Source of the DNA: Desulfobulbaceae bacterium UBA2775
GTDB taxonomy: Bacteria; Desulfobacterota; Desulfobulbia; Desulfobulbales; Desulfocapsaceae
DNA length: 19,228 nucleotides
Direction: 5' to 3'
Assembly: GCA_002352445.1 (NCBI GenBank)
Contig: DEIL01000169.1
Span: 1-19,228 of the forward strand
Part shown: in pieces, positions 7,732 through 15,555 of the stretch
Layout of the letters: every line of letters begins with the position of its first letter
Numbering within the stretch: the first letter of the stretch is position 1
Position numbers and translations under genes: made by a program
Notes under the pieces: model-generated
What the model was told of the DNA's origin: nothing
The model's database searches: none
The model's input: the letters and a program-made list of their open reading frames with translations, nothing else

Positions 7732-8475
7732 TTACATTATCACCACTACTCTCTCCAGAAACCAGAAAGTAGCAGTTATACCAATGATGTAGGTTAGCCC
7801 CATTTTATACATATAGACATACTTTTCAGTTAACGATTTAAATACCCAGGCAAATAAAAGCACAGCAGATACAAAGAGCAATTGTCCTGTCTCCACCCCG
7901 ACATTAAAGAAAATAAGCGAACCCACTATCTCATTTTGCGGCAATCCTATCTCTTTAAGTGCTTCGGCGAATCCTAAACCGTGGATAAGCCCAAAACCAA
8001 AGGCTATAAGCCATGGGCATTTTTTAGTTATATGTTCACGGCCACGCATGGCGTATATCACTTCTGCAGCAACGAATACAATAGACAGAGCGATAGTTGC
8101 TTCAACGGCACGACTTGAGAGATGGATCATATCCAGGGAAGCGAACATCAGGGTAATTGTATGGGCCACGGTAAATGCAGTAATGGTGCCGATAAGTATT
8201 CGCAAATTGCCTACCAGTAGTAACAGTACCAGGACAAAAAGAAGATGATCAAAGCCTTCCAGGATATGCTCTACACCTAAAATAAAATAGGTCGAAGCCA
8301 TGTTATAAAAACCACTTTTATGCGTCAGCATAAAAGTTGGCTTTTCAGGAAGTACACGGATAAACTCTGTAGATCCATCCAGATAATGTATACGTACCAG
8401 TACATCACTTGAAGTTGCTTCCAGGTCTTTGATCTCTATAGGTTTGCCTATTAATGCTCTATCATCTTCTATCAC
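7732..8475 (-). CDS. HupE/UreJ-family membrane protein, N-terminus truncated
   Basis: The membrane domain is a HupE/UreJ_2 type (PF13795-like), a group suggested to move nickel or cobalt. His-rich motifs are present: GVEHILEGFDHLLF (His70, His77), FTVAHTITLMFAS (His105) and GFGLIHGLGFAEAL (His165), within about six membrane helices. The preceding extracellular piece (KPIEIKDLEATSSDVLVRI) also fits the family. The GTG at 8473-8475 is only a nominal start: family-like sequence continues upstream in frame (PLFPQSSRLKGIKNISRTGS to about 8551), with no ATG before a stop at 8629-8631 and no signal peptide. Full-length relatives are usually over 300 residues with a signal peptide. The 5' end therefore appears lost at the junction with the LysR fragment, and expression is doubtful. 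Confidence 0.8.
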   Translation of the reverse strand: MIEDDRALIGKPIEIKDLEATSSDVLVRIHYLDGSTEFIRVLPEKPTFMLTHKSGFYNMASTYFILGVEHILEGFDHLLFVLVLLLLVGNLRILIGTITAFTVAHTITLMFASLDMIHLSSRAVEATIALSIVFVAAEVIYAMRGREHITKKCPWLIAFGFGLIHGLGFAEALKEIGLPQNEIVGSLIFFNVGVETGQLLFVSAVLLFAWVFKSLTEKYVYMYKMGLTYIIGITATFWFLERVVVIM

Positions 8476-8540
8476 ATAGGTTTCGAGAATAGCACTGCCT
8501 GTTCGGGAGATATTTTTAATACCTTTAAGTCGAGAGCTTT

Positions 8541-9109
8541 GTGGAAACAGAGGTTCTAACTTCAGTCCACTTTGGGCTTCACCTTGAGTGGGTTTTTTTG
8601 TCCATGCTGAACAAAAGAGAAGTTGATGTCATGGTTGGGGATATACGGGTTCTGGGAGATACAAAGGGGCTGGATATTACAGAACTTCCTCAACATCCCA
8701 TCTGTTATGTCTGCAGGGCCGGCCATCCTTACGCAAAACGCAAACAAATGGTTTTAGGGGAAATTTTTGACTACCCCATTGCCACACCCTGGATCCCGAA
8801 TGTTATTTACCAACTGGTGGCCAGTGAATTAGGGCTGCCGGTGGCAGAACTAACCGCATTTAAGAACGGTTTGATTGAATGCAGTTATTTTAAGTTACTG
8901 ATCGACGTGGTTTTGACCAGTAATGCTATCGGCTGTGGTCTTGTTCCCATCTTTTCAGATGGGATAGACAGAAAAAAATTGTGCAACTCCCTGTTACCTG
9001 CCGGGGTGTTAATTCTGCGTATAGCTTTGTGAGCCTGGCAAGATACTCCACTTCCCCGGCAGTCAAAATTCTGAAAAAAACTCTTATCCAGACTGTGCAG
9101 AAAATGTAA
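8541..9109 (+). pseudogene. LysR-type regulator fragment (substrate-binding part only)
   Basis: The frame encodes part of a LysR substrate-binding domain: REVDVMVGDIR, LDITELPQHPICYVCRAGHP, GEIFDYPIATPWIP, then LTSNAIGCGLVPIF. The N-terminal winged helix-turn-helix and linker (about 90 or more residues) are absent, and similarity begins only near base 8600. The open frame ends at 9032 with an unlike tail. Adding one A to the 7-A run at 8972-8978 instead restores VQLPVTCRGVNSAYSF and on to ILKKTLIQTVQKM and TAA at 9107-9109, a typical LysR C-terminus. The gene is thus 5'-deleted and probably frameshifted, and is presumably non-functional. It is head to head with the truncated HupE gene and convergent with the next gene. 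Confidence 0.8.
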
Positions 9110-9122
9110 CATGTCGAAGAAC

Positions 9123-11405
9123 CTAGCGACGACCACCGCCACGACCGCCACCTCCTCCACCGCGACGACCACCAGCACGGGAACCTCCTCCCATGCTGCT
9201 ACGGGCTGAATGCATTCTTTCTGTGGAGCGTTGCCTTGAATACTGCTGCCGGTCTATTGATGAAGAACGGTCATAGCCTGAAGTCTTAGGCACACTGGAA
9301 CGTTTTACCTCATCAACTTTTGCAATATTTTTATTCTGCCACTCTCCACCAGTCCGTTGCTGCCATTGTCCTTCATGGTTGCGCAAAACATTGCCATCCT
9401 TATCAGCCAGGACATTATTTACCCTGTTCAGATTATCACGGGTCGCTGCCTTGTTGCGGATATCGGCTGTACTGAGTTCACCGGAATTAATCTTACTTGC
9501 CGGATTATGACCACTGACGGCAGGACGGACAGCCGCACGGTTGTCAATCCTGTTCTGAATATTTTGCCGATCCGTACTGCTGATGGAGCGGGAATCAACG
9601 CTGTTCACAATATTGGCTCTCTGATTTGAACTGCGATAAATATTGTTGTTTCTGGTTACACTGTCCCAGTTATTTCGGTTAACATTTATATTGGTGTTAT
9701 GGATGTTGATATTGTTATATGAACGGCGGTACCCGCGGGGCCCCCAATATCTGTGACCCCAACCGTGTCCATGGTAGCCCCCTCCTGTATAAAAGCCGAA
9801 ACGAAAGGGGCCCGAACTCCAGCTCATACCAAAGCCCCAGCCACTCCACGGATTATAGGAGACACTGAATCCCCAGGTGGCCGGACGCGGGTAGTAATAA
9901 TGGGGGGTAATCCAGGGAGAGTAATAATAGCCGGTCCCATAGACAATTGTCGGACCATAGATGTAGCTGCCCACATAACCCGGTGTATAGCCCACGTAGA
10001 CCACCTCCGGTGTGGAATCATAAACATAGACATATTTCGTATTATAAACCGGACTGGATGGCGGCACCTTGCCGATCCCGGGAGCAGCGTGATCTGAAAC
10101 CTTCCAGGGGCCGTTCGGAGAATCCGAAATATACCAGACCCCGTCTTTTACAAGATAATATTCCTTACCGGATTTAAGAACGGTTTCCGAGCTGTTGACC
10201 GCATACTGAAGGTCTGTTTTTTCAATTTCCTTGAACTTGGGTTTACCGTCGTACTGGACCTTGATATCGACCGTGCCCCGCTTAATCGCGGCTGTCTGCG
10301 GAATTTGAGCGTCCATCACCGCCTCTTTGGCCTCATCAGTATCTGCCACATAGGATCTGACATCACTGTATTTCGAATTTCTTGGGATTTTGGTAAAAGA
10401 ACCAGGTAATTTATCAGATGTTACAAAATGCCATTTCCCCTGCATGGAGTCTGCCTGATACCAGCGCCCGGAAGCAACAATAAAATACTTTTGACTCTTT
10501 ACATCCATAAAGACCCTGGAATCCGTATTATTCATCACCAGGAGATCATCCGTCAAAGGCTCAAAGCCAGCTTTACCGTCTGAGACGATAAGTTCTGTCG
10601 GCTTATGAACCACCACAATTTCAGGGTTGTTCTCTGTGGTTATTTTTGTCTCGGATGAATCCTCTTCCTGGTCATATTCTTTCGCCTTATCCTGCACCAT
10701 CTTGACTAAAGACTGTGGCGGATCGGTATCAAAAGTCCAGGGGCCATCCACATCTTTGGCCTGGTACCAGACGTTTTCTGCACCGTTCAGATACCAGCTG
10801 CCGCTTTTGTTTTTATTAAAAAGTGGGTAGGGAGTGTTGGCGACGGCCTGGTAATCACTGTTTCCTTCAATCTTCTGCAGCACAGCCTTGCCGTCAATGG
10901 TAATAAGCAGGGCTGGTTTATCCATATAGATAATATCGGGTGGATCATTTTTAAGGTTGGCCGCCTCCGTCTTCTCCTGTTTGATGGCAGCCAGGGCTGT
11001 TGTCAGATCATCAAGTGACGACTCCAGCTCCCAGGTTTTCATACCATCGCTCACGGCCTGACGAAACTCTTTAGCAAGCTTTGTATTTTCCTCAGGAAAG
11101 CGGGTGTTGGTGATCTCCAGGGTTTCGTACTGGACGATTCGCCTGTCACGATCAATCTGCACCTTGGAATCAAACCAGGCTACACCAAAGACCGGGTCTT
11201 TTTTCCCTTCAGCGAAATAGGCTACCGCAGCACTGCCCTTCATGATATTATTCTCTAAAGATTCAATCTGGGGCTGGTAAATGGTGATGGAGCCTGAAGA
11301 AACAGCAACACTCCTGGGCCACTCTTTCAATTCTGTTGACTGCAGAGGAGAGACTAGCAGCAACAACAGAAAGACACTGATAGAACAAATCCGGCGGTAT
11401 GGCAT
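9123..11405 (-). CDS. Large secreted repeat protein with Gly/Arg-rich tail
   Basis: A 760-residue exported protein I recognise only as a type common in Geobacter-like and Desulfobacterota genomes with poor annotation. The signal peptide is RRICSISVFLLLLLVSPLQS. Residues about 155-436 hold three related units, each ending in a W-Y motif: WYQAKDVDGPW (213-223), WYQADSMQGKW (315-325) and WYISDSPNGPW (424-434). Residues about 455-560 are Tyr/Gly/Trp/Pro-rich (VVYVGYTPGYVGSYIYGP). About 560-600 is Asn-rich (NNINIHNTNINVNRNN), then come polar repeats and a tail of Gly and Arg (745-760). No membrane anchor is seen beyond the signal. The ATG has AGGGAG 7 bases upstream. It may be a surface or extracellular structural protein (inference). 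It lies 156 bases downstream of the PilZ gene. Confidence 0.8.
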   Translation of the reverse strand: MPYRRICSISVFLLLLLVSPLQSTELKEWPRSVAVSSGSITIYQPQIESLENNIMKGSAAVAYFAEGKKDPVFGVAWFDSKVQIDRDRRIVQYETLEITNTRFPEENTKLAKEFRQAVSDGMKTWELESSLDDLTTALAAIKQEKTEAANLKNDPPDIIYMDKPALLITIDGKAVLQKIEGNSDYQAVANTPYPLFNKNKSGSWYLNGAENVWYQAKDVDGPWTFDTDPPQSLVKMVQDKAKEYDQEEDSSETKITTENNPEIVVVHKPTELIVSDGKAGFEPLTDDLLVMNNTDSRVFMDVKSQKYFIVASGRWYQADSMQGKWHFVTSDKLPGSFTKIPRNSKYSDVRSYVADTDEAKEAVMDAQIPQTAAIKRGTVDIKVQYDGKPKFKEIEKTDLQYAVNSSETVLKSGKEYYLVKDGVWYISDSPNGPWKVSDHAAPGIGKVPPSSPVYNTKYVYVYDSTPEVVYVGYTPGYVGSYIYGPTIVYGTGYYYSPWITPHYYYPRPATWGFSVSYNPWSGWGFGMSWSSGPFRFGFYTGGGYHGHGWGHRYWGPRGYRRSYNNINIHNTNINVNRNNWDSVTRNNNIYRSSNQRANIVNSVDSRSISSTDRQNIQNRIDNRAAVRPAVSGHNPASKINSGELSTADIRNKAATRDNLNRVNNVLADKDGNVLRNHEGQWQQRTGGEWQNKNIAKVDEVKRSSVPKTSGYDRSSSIDRQQYSRQRSTERMHSARSSMGGGSRAGGRRGGGGGGRGGGRR

Positions 11406-11561
11406 GAGATACTCCCTTATTTATTTGATAGCTGGTTCTACGAAACATACTCATTCCTACTGGAATGTCCAGTATCGGGTAGTTGCCGTTTTTATTGCAG
11501 AGGTGATTTTAAAGAATCCCCAGGAAGAAAGTATTGGGAAATCAGCAGGCAGGGAAACAGC

Positions 11562-12032
11562 TCATAAGCGGAGGTAAAATGACAGGGCTCTATCAGAGTC
11601 ACCCTGATCAACGAATTCACAACCAACGACATTAGAGTGGACATAGCAAACCAGGGCCTGTTTTTTTATCGGACTGCGCTGTTTATCGTCAAGGTGGAAA
11701 TCCAGGTCGAGAATGGAACCCGGGTGAAGACGGTTCATACCGATAACATGATACTGCAGACCTCCGGCAGAGATGTTGGTGATCTGCATTACACCTTTAC
11801 ACTGATCATACTGGTAGAGTGTTTTGTAAGTACCGGACAGGCTGACATCCTTGCGGTAATGACTGCGGTAATCGAGAAGTACCCTGAAAATTGTTTTGCA
11901 GCTGCAGCGAACTTTCAATATATGTTTTTCATGTTTCAGGGTGGCGACCGTTGTCCTTTTCAGATTATCGCATACAGGACAGATGATGGTAGTAGTTCCG
12001 TCACTATGGACATGAGTCTTAACGGTTTGCAT
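11562..12032 (-). CDS. PilZ-domain protein with N-terminal zinc ribbon-like motif
   Basis: A 156-residue protein with two parts. Residues 18-45 contain CPVC (18-21) and CSC (43-45), a likely metal-binding ribbon. Residues about 56-150 form a PilZ domain with the c-di-GMP motifs R56-x3-R60 (RSHYR) and N86-x-S-x2-G91 (NISAGG), and the typical later CYVHSNVVGCEFVD strand pair. It should therefore bind cyclic di-GMP and act as an effector for motility, polysaccharide or surface-protein output. Start is ATG at 12030-12032; no good ribosome-binding site is visible and a stop lies four codons upstream in frame, so the start is constrained. It precedes the secreted repeat protein on the same strand, which suggests c-di-GMP-linked control of that surface protein (inference). 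Confidence 0.83.
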   Translation of the reverse strand: MQTVKTHVHSDGTTTIICPVCDNLKRTTVATLKHEKHILKVRCSCKTIFRVLLDYRSHYRKDVSLSGTYKTLYQYDQCKGVMQITNISAGGLQYHVIGMNRLHPGSILDLDFHLDDKQRSPIKKQALVCYVHSNVVGCEFVDQGDSDRALSFYLRL

Positions 12033-12154
12033 AAGGATTACTCATAAATGAATGGCAAAATCATTTACAGTTCAGTGCCGGGAACAACTCCAACCCTCCA
12101 AATTCTATGGTAATCATTATTGATGGCGTTGCAAAACCCAAAGATTTAGAGCAT

Positions 12155-12186
12155 TCCGTCATTCCCGCCTTCGCGGGAATGACGGA
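12155..12186. repeat. REP-like palindrome (ATTCCC-N8-GGGAAT type)
   Basis: A perfect 14-bp stem, TCCGTCATTCCCGC with GCGGGAATGACGGA, closes a CTTC loop. The core fits ATTCCC-N8-GGGAAT, the same form as the Neisseria dRS3 repeat and of similar short repeats scattered in many proteobacterial genomes. It sits between divergent genes, so a terminator role is unlikely. It is probably one member of a dispersed repeat family. Confidence 0.75.
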
Positions 12187-12255
12187 GCAGGGAGCTTTTT
12201 ACGGGTTTATCAAGGTTGATGAATCAGTAAAAAAACATCATTTTCAAGGCTCGTG

Positions 12256-12305
12256 AATTTTCTACCATCTTGGTGTACTAAAGTACATCGAAATGGTAGA
12301 AAATT
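12256..12305. repeat. 50-bp long palindrome in the fprA upstream region
   Basis: The outer arms AATTTTCTACCAT (12256-12268) and ATGGTAGAAAATT (12293-12305) are exact reverse complements. Inside, TGTACT and AGTACA form a second stem around AA, with a 5-by-5 unpaired bulge between the stems. It lies about 107 bases before the fprA start. It could be a small repeat element, a cruciform or a large operator. Confidence 0.7.
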
Positions 12306-12411
12306 TACTAACCTATCATCCTTTTGTTGTAATAAGCAACTTAGTCAATTATCATATGCAAGAAATTAATTTTCAAATAGTTTAACCATCAAATATAATT
12401 TTGGAGCCTCA

Positions 12412-13605
12412 ATGAATACCACAGAACTTGCCAAAGGAATCTACTCAGTTGGTGCAGTAGACTGGGATGTCCGCGATTTTCACGGTTACTCAACCTATAA
12501 GGGAACGACATACAACGCCTTTCTTATTATCGATGAGAAGGTCACCCTTTTTGACACAGTTAAACGGTCTCATCAAGATGAGTTGATCCGGAACATCAGC
12601 GCAATTATTGACCCGGGAAAAATAGATTATATCGTCGTCAACCATGTGGAACTTGACCATTCCGGTGCTCTGCCGAACATGGTCGAGTTAATCAAACCCG
12701 AAAAAATTATCTGCTCACTCATGGGCAAAAAAGCATTAATTGACCATTTCCATAAAGAAGACTGGCCATTTGAGGTTGTAAAGACAGGTACTGAGATCAG
12801 TCTCGGCAAACGAACCATACAGTTCATCGAAACAAGAATGCTGCACTGGCCGGACTCCATGTTCTCTTTTGTTAAAGAAGACGGCATCCTTTTTTCCAGT
12901 GATGCCTTTGGTCAGCACTATGCAACCAGTGAACGTTTTGATGACGAAGTCGATCTCTCTGAAGTGATGAAGGAAAGTGCAAAATATTATGCAAATATCC
13001 TCTACCTTTATGCACCACTTATCCGTAAACTCCTGAAAAATGTAGGTGAAATGAATCTTGGCATCAAAATGATTGCCCCGGACCATGGCATTATCTGGCG
13101 TACCCATATAGACAAGATACTGGAAGCGTACGATAACTGGTCTCAAAACAAGGCTGGAAACAGAGCCCTGATCATCTATGACTCCATGTGGCATTCAACT
13201 GAAAAAATGGCCCATGCAGTTGCCGCAGGTGTTGAAAGAAGCGGGCTCAGAACCAAACTGATAAATCTCAAAGTTCATCATAGAAGTGATGTGATGACCG
13301 ATATTCTGTTTGCAAATACCATCATTCTTGGCTGTTCAACCCTGAATAATGGTCTCCTCCCCCGTATGGCAGGTTTTCTCATGTATATGCGTGGATTGAA
13401 ACCAGCGAATAAATATGGTGCATCTTTTGGCTCTTTCGGCTGGAGTGGAGAAGCTGTCAAATTAATGAATAGCGCTCTTGAGGATATGAAAATAGATGTA
13501 ATCGAGGAAGGTCTCCGATTAAAATACGTTCCCGATTCTGCCCACCTTGATGAGTGCATCGAGATGGGACAAAGAATCGGCAAGCGGGTGCTGGAAGGCG
13601 AGTAG
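12412..13605 (+). CDS. fprA: A-type flavoprotein (flavodiiron O2/NO reductase)
   Basis: A 397-residue flavodiiron protein of the Moorella FprA / Desulfovibrio ROO type, which reduces O2 to water and/or NO to N2O in the cytoplasm using electrons from rubredoxin or F420H2-like donors. The N-terminal metallo-beta-lactamase-like domain carries all diiron ligands: His78, Glu80, Asp82, His83 (NHVELDHSG), His145 (MLHWPDSM), Asp164 (SSDAFGQH) and His225 (APDHGIIW). From about residue 252 a flavodoxin domain follows (ALIIYDSMWHSTEKMAHAV, LGCSTLNNGLLPRMAGFL, SFGWSGEAV). There is no fused rubredoxin, so a separate donor is needed. Start ATG at 12412 has GGAG 7 bases upstream. The stop (TAG) is 9 bases before the next gene, so the two are probably translationally coupled. 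Confidence 0.96.
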   Translation: MNTTELAKGIYSVGAVDWDVRDFHGYSTYKGTTYNAFLIIDEKVTLFDTVKRSHQDELIRNISAIIDPGKIDYIVVNHVELDHSGALPNMVELIKPEKIICSLMGKKALIDHFHKEDWPFEVVKTGTEISLGKRTIQFIETRMLHWPDSMFSFVKEDGILFSSDAFGQHYATSERFDDEVDLSEVMKESAKYYANILYLYAPLIRKLLKNVGEMNLGIKMIAPDHGIIWRTHIDKILEAYDNWSQNKAGNRALIIYDSMWHSTEKMAHAVAAGVERSGLRTKLINLKVHHRSDVMTDILFANTIILGCSTLNNGLLPRMAGFLMYMRGLKPANKYGASFGSFGWSGEAVKLMNSALEDMKIDVIEEGLRLKYVPDSAHLDECIEMGQRIGKRVLEGE

Positions 13606-13614
13606 CCAAGCACT

Positions 13615-14097
13615 TTGGACAAAATTGCCCAGCATAAAATCCTCCTCTCCGGTTCCTCCTTTGATCACTGCAGAGGACAGGTAGAGAGGTTTTTTGACCG
13701 TACAACGCTGGTAATGTATGACACTATCCAGGTCGTTGAGGAAAAATCCTTTTCAGGCCTGAACGGATCATTCTGGCGGGTTATTTCTCAGGCCGAAGAA
13801 CAGAATCGCACTCTGACCCGGGAACTGATCGAGGAGTTGAAAAAAAACGGCTATCAGTCAATCGACTCTCTCCAGAACACGCACCAGGGATATGAAAGCA
13901 AACTGCTTCATATACTCAGCCATATGCTCGATGGCTTTATCGGCATTGACTCCTGCTTTTATAACCTGATCGATGACAGCCACTGGCTACCGGGAAAAAC
14001 TGTAACTGCTATCAGAGAGAATCGGCAAAAATATTGGCTGCTTCACCTTGACTGTTTTGCCTCCACCACCGAAGAGGCAGGCCTTCTCCATATGTGA
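13615..14097 (+). CDS. Unknown protein coupled to the flavodiiron gene
   Basis: I do not recognise a family. The 160-residue product is soluble, with no signal or membrane segment. It has a helical charged middle (EEQNRTLTRELIEELKKNGY), an N-terminal KILLSGSSFDHCRGQVERFF and a C-terminal segment with HWLPGKTVTAIRENRQKYWL. The reading frame begins immediately after the fprA stop in the same frame register, and the only start before the conserved-looking region is TTG at 13615, 9 bases after the fprA stop. No Shine-Dalgarno is evident nearby, so re-initiation coupled to fprA is likely. The next in-frame Met is residue 34 (MYDTIQVV), which would cut the N-terminus. Its position suggests a role with FprA, for example partner or regulator, but this is only inference. 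Confidence 0.75.
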   Translation: MDKIAQHKILLSGSSFDHCRGQVERFFDRTTLVMYDTIQVVEEKSFSGLNGSFWRVISQAEEQNRTLTRELIEELKKNGYQSIDSLQNTHQGYESKLLHILSHMLDGFIGIDSCFYNLIDDSHWLPGKTVTAIRENRQKYWLLHLDCFASTTEEAGLLHM

Positions 14098-14195
14098 ATT
14101 TACAAAAACACCTTGACAAGATGACCTATTATTCAAATTGTTGTCTCGATAAACACTACTTTTTTGCCTTTCTAAAAAAACCTTAAGGAGACATT

Positions 14196-15353
14196 ATGAG
14201 TATTTTTAAATATCCTGCCAGGGATCTCTATTCCTGGCTGACAACCAAAAAAGACTTTCTTCTGCTCGACGTCAGAAACGCAAAAGATTTCGAGAGATTC
14301 CAGATAGAATCCCCGTTTCCCTTTGATATGCAGAATGTCGCATATTTTGACTTCATGGAAATAGAAGATGAAAGTGCAGCCAAAGTACCAAGAGACAAAC
14401 CCATTCGAATTGTATGTGCTAAAGAAGATTCGGCAAAATATGTCGCGGAAATACTGGAGAAGCATGGTTTTGAGGATCTGGGCTATCTGGAGGGTGGAAT
14501 CAAATCCTGGGGCAACCTCCTGGTTCCTATGCTTCTCAGTCCCGAAGAAGATTACCAGCTCTTTCAATTCATCAGACCGGGTAAGGCATCCTGCAGCTAT
14601 GGCCTGAAATATAAAGAAGAGCTGATGGTATTTGATCCGTCAAGAAACAGTGACTTCTACCTCGAATTTGCACGGGAAAATAATTGCAGGCTGATTGACA
14701 CCTTTGAAACACATCTCCAGGCTGATTATATATCCGGCAGCAGAATTCTTTCAGAAAAAACAGGTGCGGAATTTCTGGCCCATGAAAATGATTTTGGCTC
14801 ATCCAAAAACGTTTTCAGCCCGATACAAGATGGAGAAATCTACCCTTTTGCCCAAAATGGTCCTGAGGTAAAAATATTTTTTACACCGGGTCATACTCCG
14901 GGATCCACTTCTTTTATCATTGATGGGAAATTTTTCATCTCCGGTGACTCCACATTTATCCACTCCATTGGTCGTCCCGACCTGGGAGGTCAGGTAGATG
15001 CCTGGTCGGATATCCTTTTTGAAACATTAATAAAAATCAGGCAACTGAGTGACGATATACTGGTGCTTCCAGCCCATTATATAGACTGGGAAGAGGCTAA
15101 CAGTGATCTCTGTTTTGTTGCCACCCTGGCCGAGGTTAAAAAGTACAACAAGGATATTTTTGCAATTGACAATAAAGCTGATTTTCTCACCTTTATTAAA
15201 AGCAATATGCGTGATCAGCCGCCGGAATACGCGGAAATTCGTCTACTCAATGCTAACCTGAAACAGGTAGACGATGCCAAGGCGGAAGAACTGGATCTGG
15301 GCAAAAACGAGTGTGCTGCCTCAGCCTATGCGGCACAACAGGCAGCGCAATAA
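14196..15353 (+). CDS. Rhodanese plus metallo-beta-lactamase fold protein (persulfide dioxygenase-like)
   Basis: A 385-residue two-domain protein. Residues about 5-110 form a rhodanese domain (FLLLDVRNAKDFERF, then IRIVCAKEDSAKYV with candidate sulfur-carrying Cys74, then YLEGGIKSWG). Residues about 130-300 form a metallo-beta-lactamase domain like ETHE1/Blh/CstB persulfide dioxygenases. The usual HxHxDH is here H173-L-Q-A-D177-Y178 (ETHLQADYISGS). His233 (PGHTPGS), Asp251 (SGDSTF), IGRPDL and His294 (LPAHY) are present. The mononuclear iron triad known in ETHE1 (first His of the motif, the GHTPGS His and the GD Asp) is thus retained, while the second and third motif His are replaced. Probable role: handling persulfides or sulfane sulfur. 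AAGGAG precedes ATG. A terminator follows. Confidence 0.85.
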   Translation: MSIFKYPARDLYSWLTTKKDFLLLDVRNAKDFERFQIESPFPFDMQNVAYFDFMEIEDESAAKVPRDKPIRIVCAKEDSAKYVAEILEKHGFEDLGYLEGGIKSWGNLLVPMLLSPEEDYQLFQFIRPGKASCSYGLKYKEELMVFDPSRNSDFYLEFARENNCRLIDTFETHLQADYISGSRILSEKTGAEFLAHENDFGSSKNVFSPIQDGEIYPFAQNGPEVKIFFTPGHTPGSTSFIIDGKFFISGDSTFIHSIGRPDLGGQVDAWSDILFETLIKIRQLSDDILVLPAHYIDWEEANSDLCFVATLAEVKKYNKDIFAIDNKADFLTFIKSNMRDQPPEYAEIRLLNANLKQVDDAKAEELDLGKNECAASAYAAQQAAQ

Positions 15354-15359
15354 AACACA

Positions 15360-15392
15360 AAAAGGGGCAAGATGTTTCCATCTGCCCCTTTT
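15360..15392 (+). terminator. Rho-independent terminator after the rhodanese/MBL gene
   Basis: AAAGGGGCA and TGCCCCTTT pair, with GATG and CATC continuing the stem around a small bulge and a TTTC-type loop, and end in TTTT. It begins about 7 bases after the stop. The A-run on the left makes it symmetric, so it may also serve the minus-strand rubrerythrin transcript that stops 165 bases away. Confidence 0.75.
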
Positions 15393-15555
15393 CAAACTTC
15401 CTGTTCGCTGTCCCATCTAAATACAGAGAACGCTTTTGTGCGTAACTGTTCATCAGTGCCCGATATAGATGCAAGCAGGCCGAATCACTATAGTTTGCCT
15501 ATGTGAATCGGCTTGATCGTGCCTAAATTGGGTGCTGATGAATTGTTATATTTTT

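Larger units (their letters stand above)
12033..12411. other. Divergent intergenic region with two palindromic elements
   Basis: This 379-base gap separates the minus-strand PilZ gene from plus-strand fprA, so it must hold promoters for both. It contains two strong palindromes (listed separately) and is otherwise AT-rich. A weak candidate promoter for fprA is TTGTTG near 12325 with AATTAT 17 bases later. I saw no coding region. Confidence 0.5.

Noticed and set aside
12736..13194. 152-codon minus-strand frame inside fprA
   Set aside because: fprA on the plus strand is complete with all metal ligands; the antisense frame is a by-product of its codon use.
14113..14141. TTGACA upstream of the rhodanese/MBL gene as a promoter or HcpR half-site
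   Set aside because: The -10 at proper spacing is poor (AATTGT) and there is no matching GTCAA arm at the right distance.
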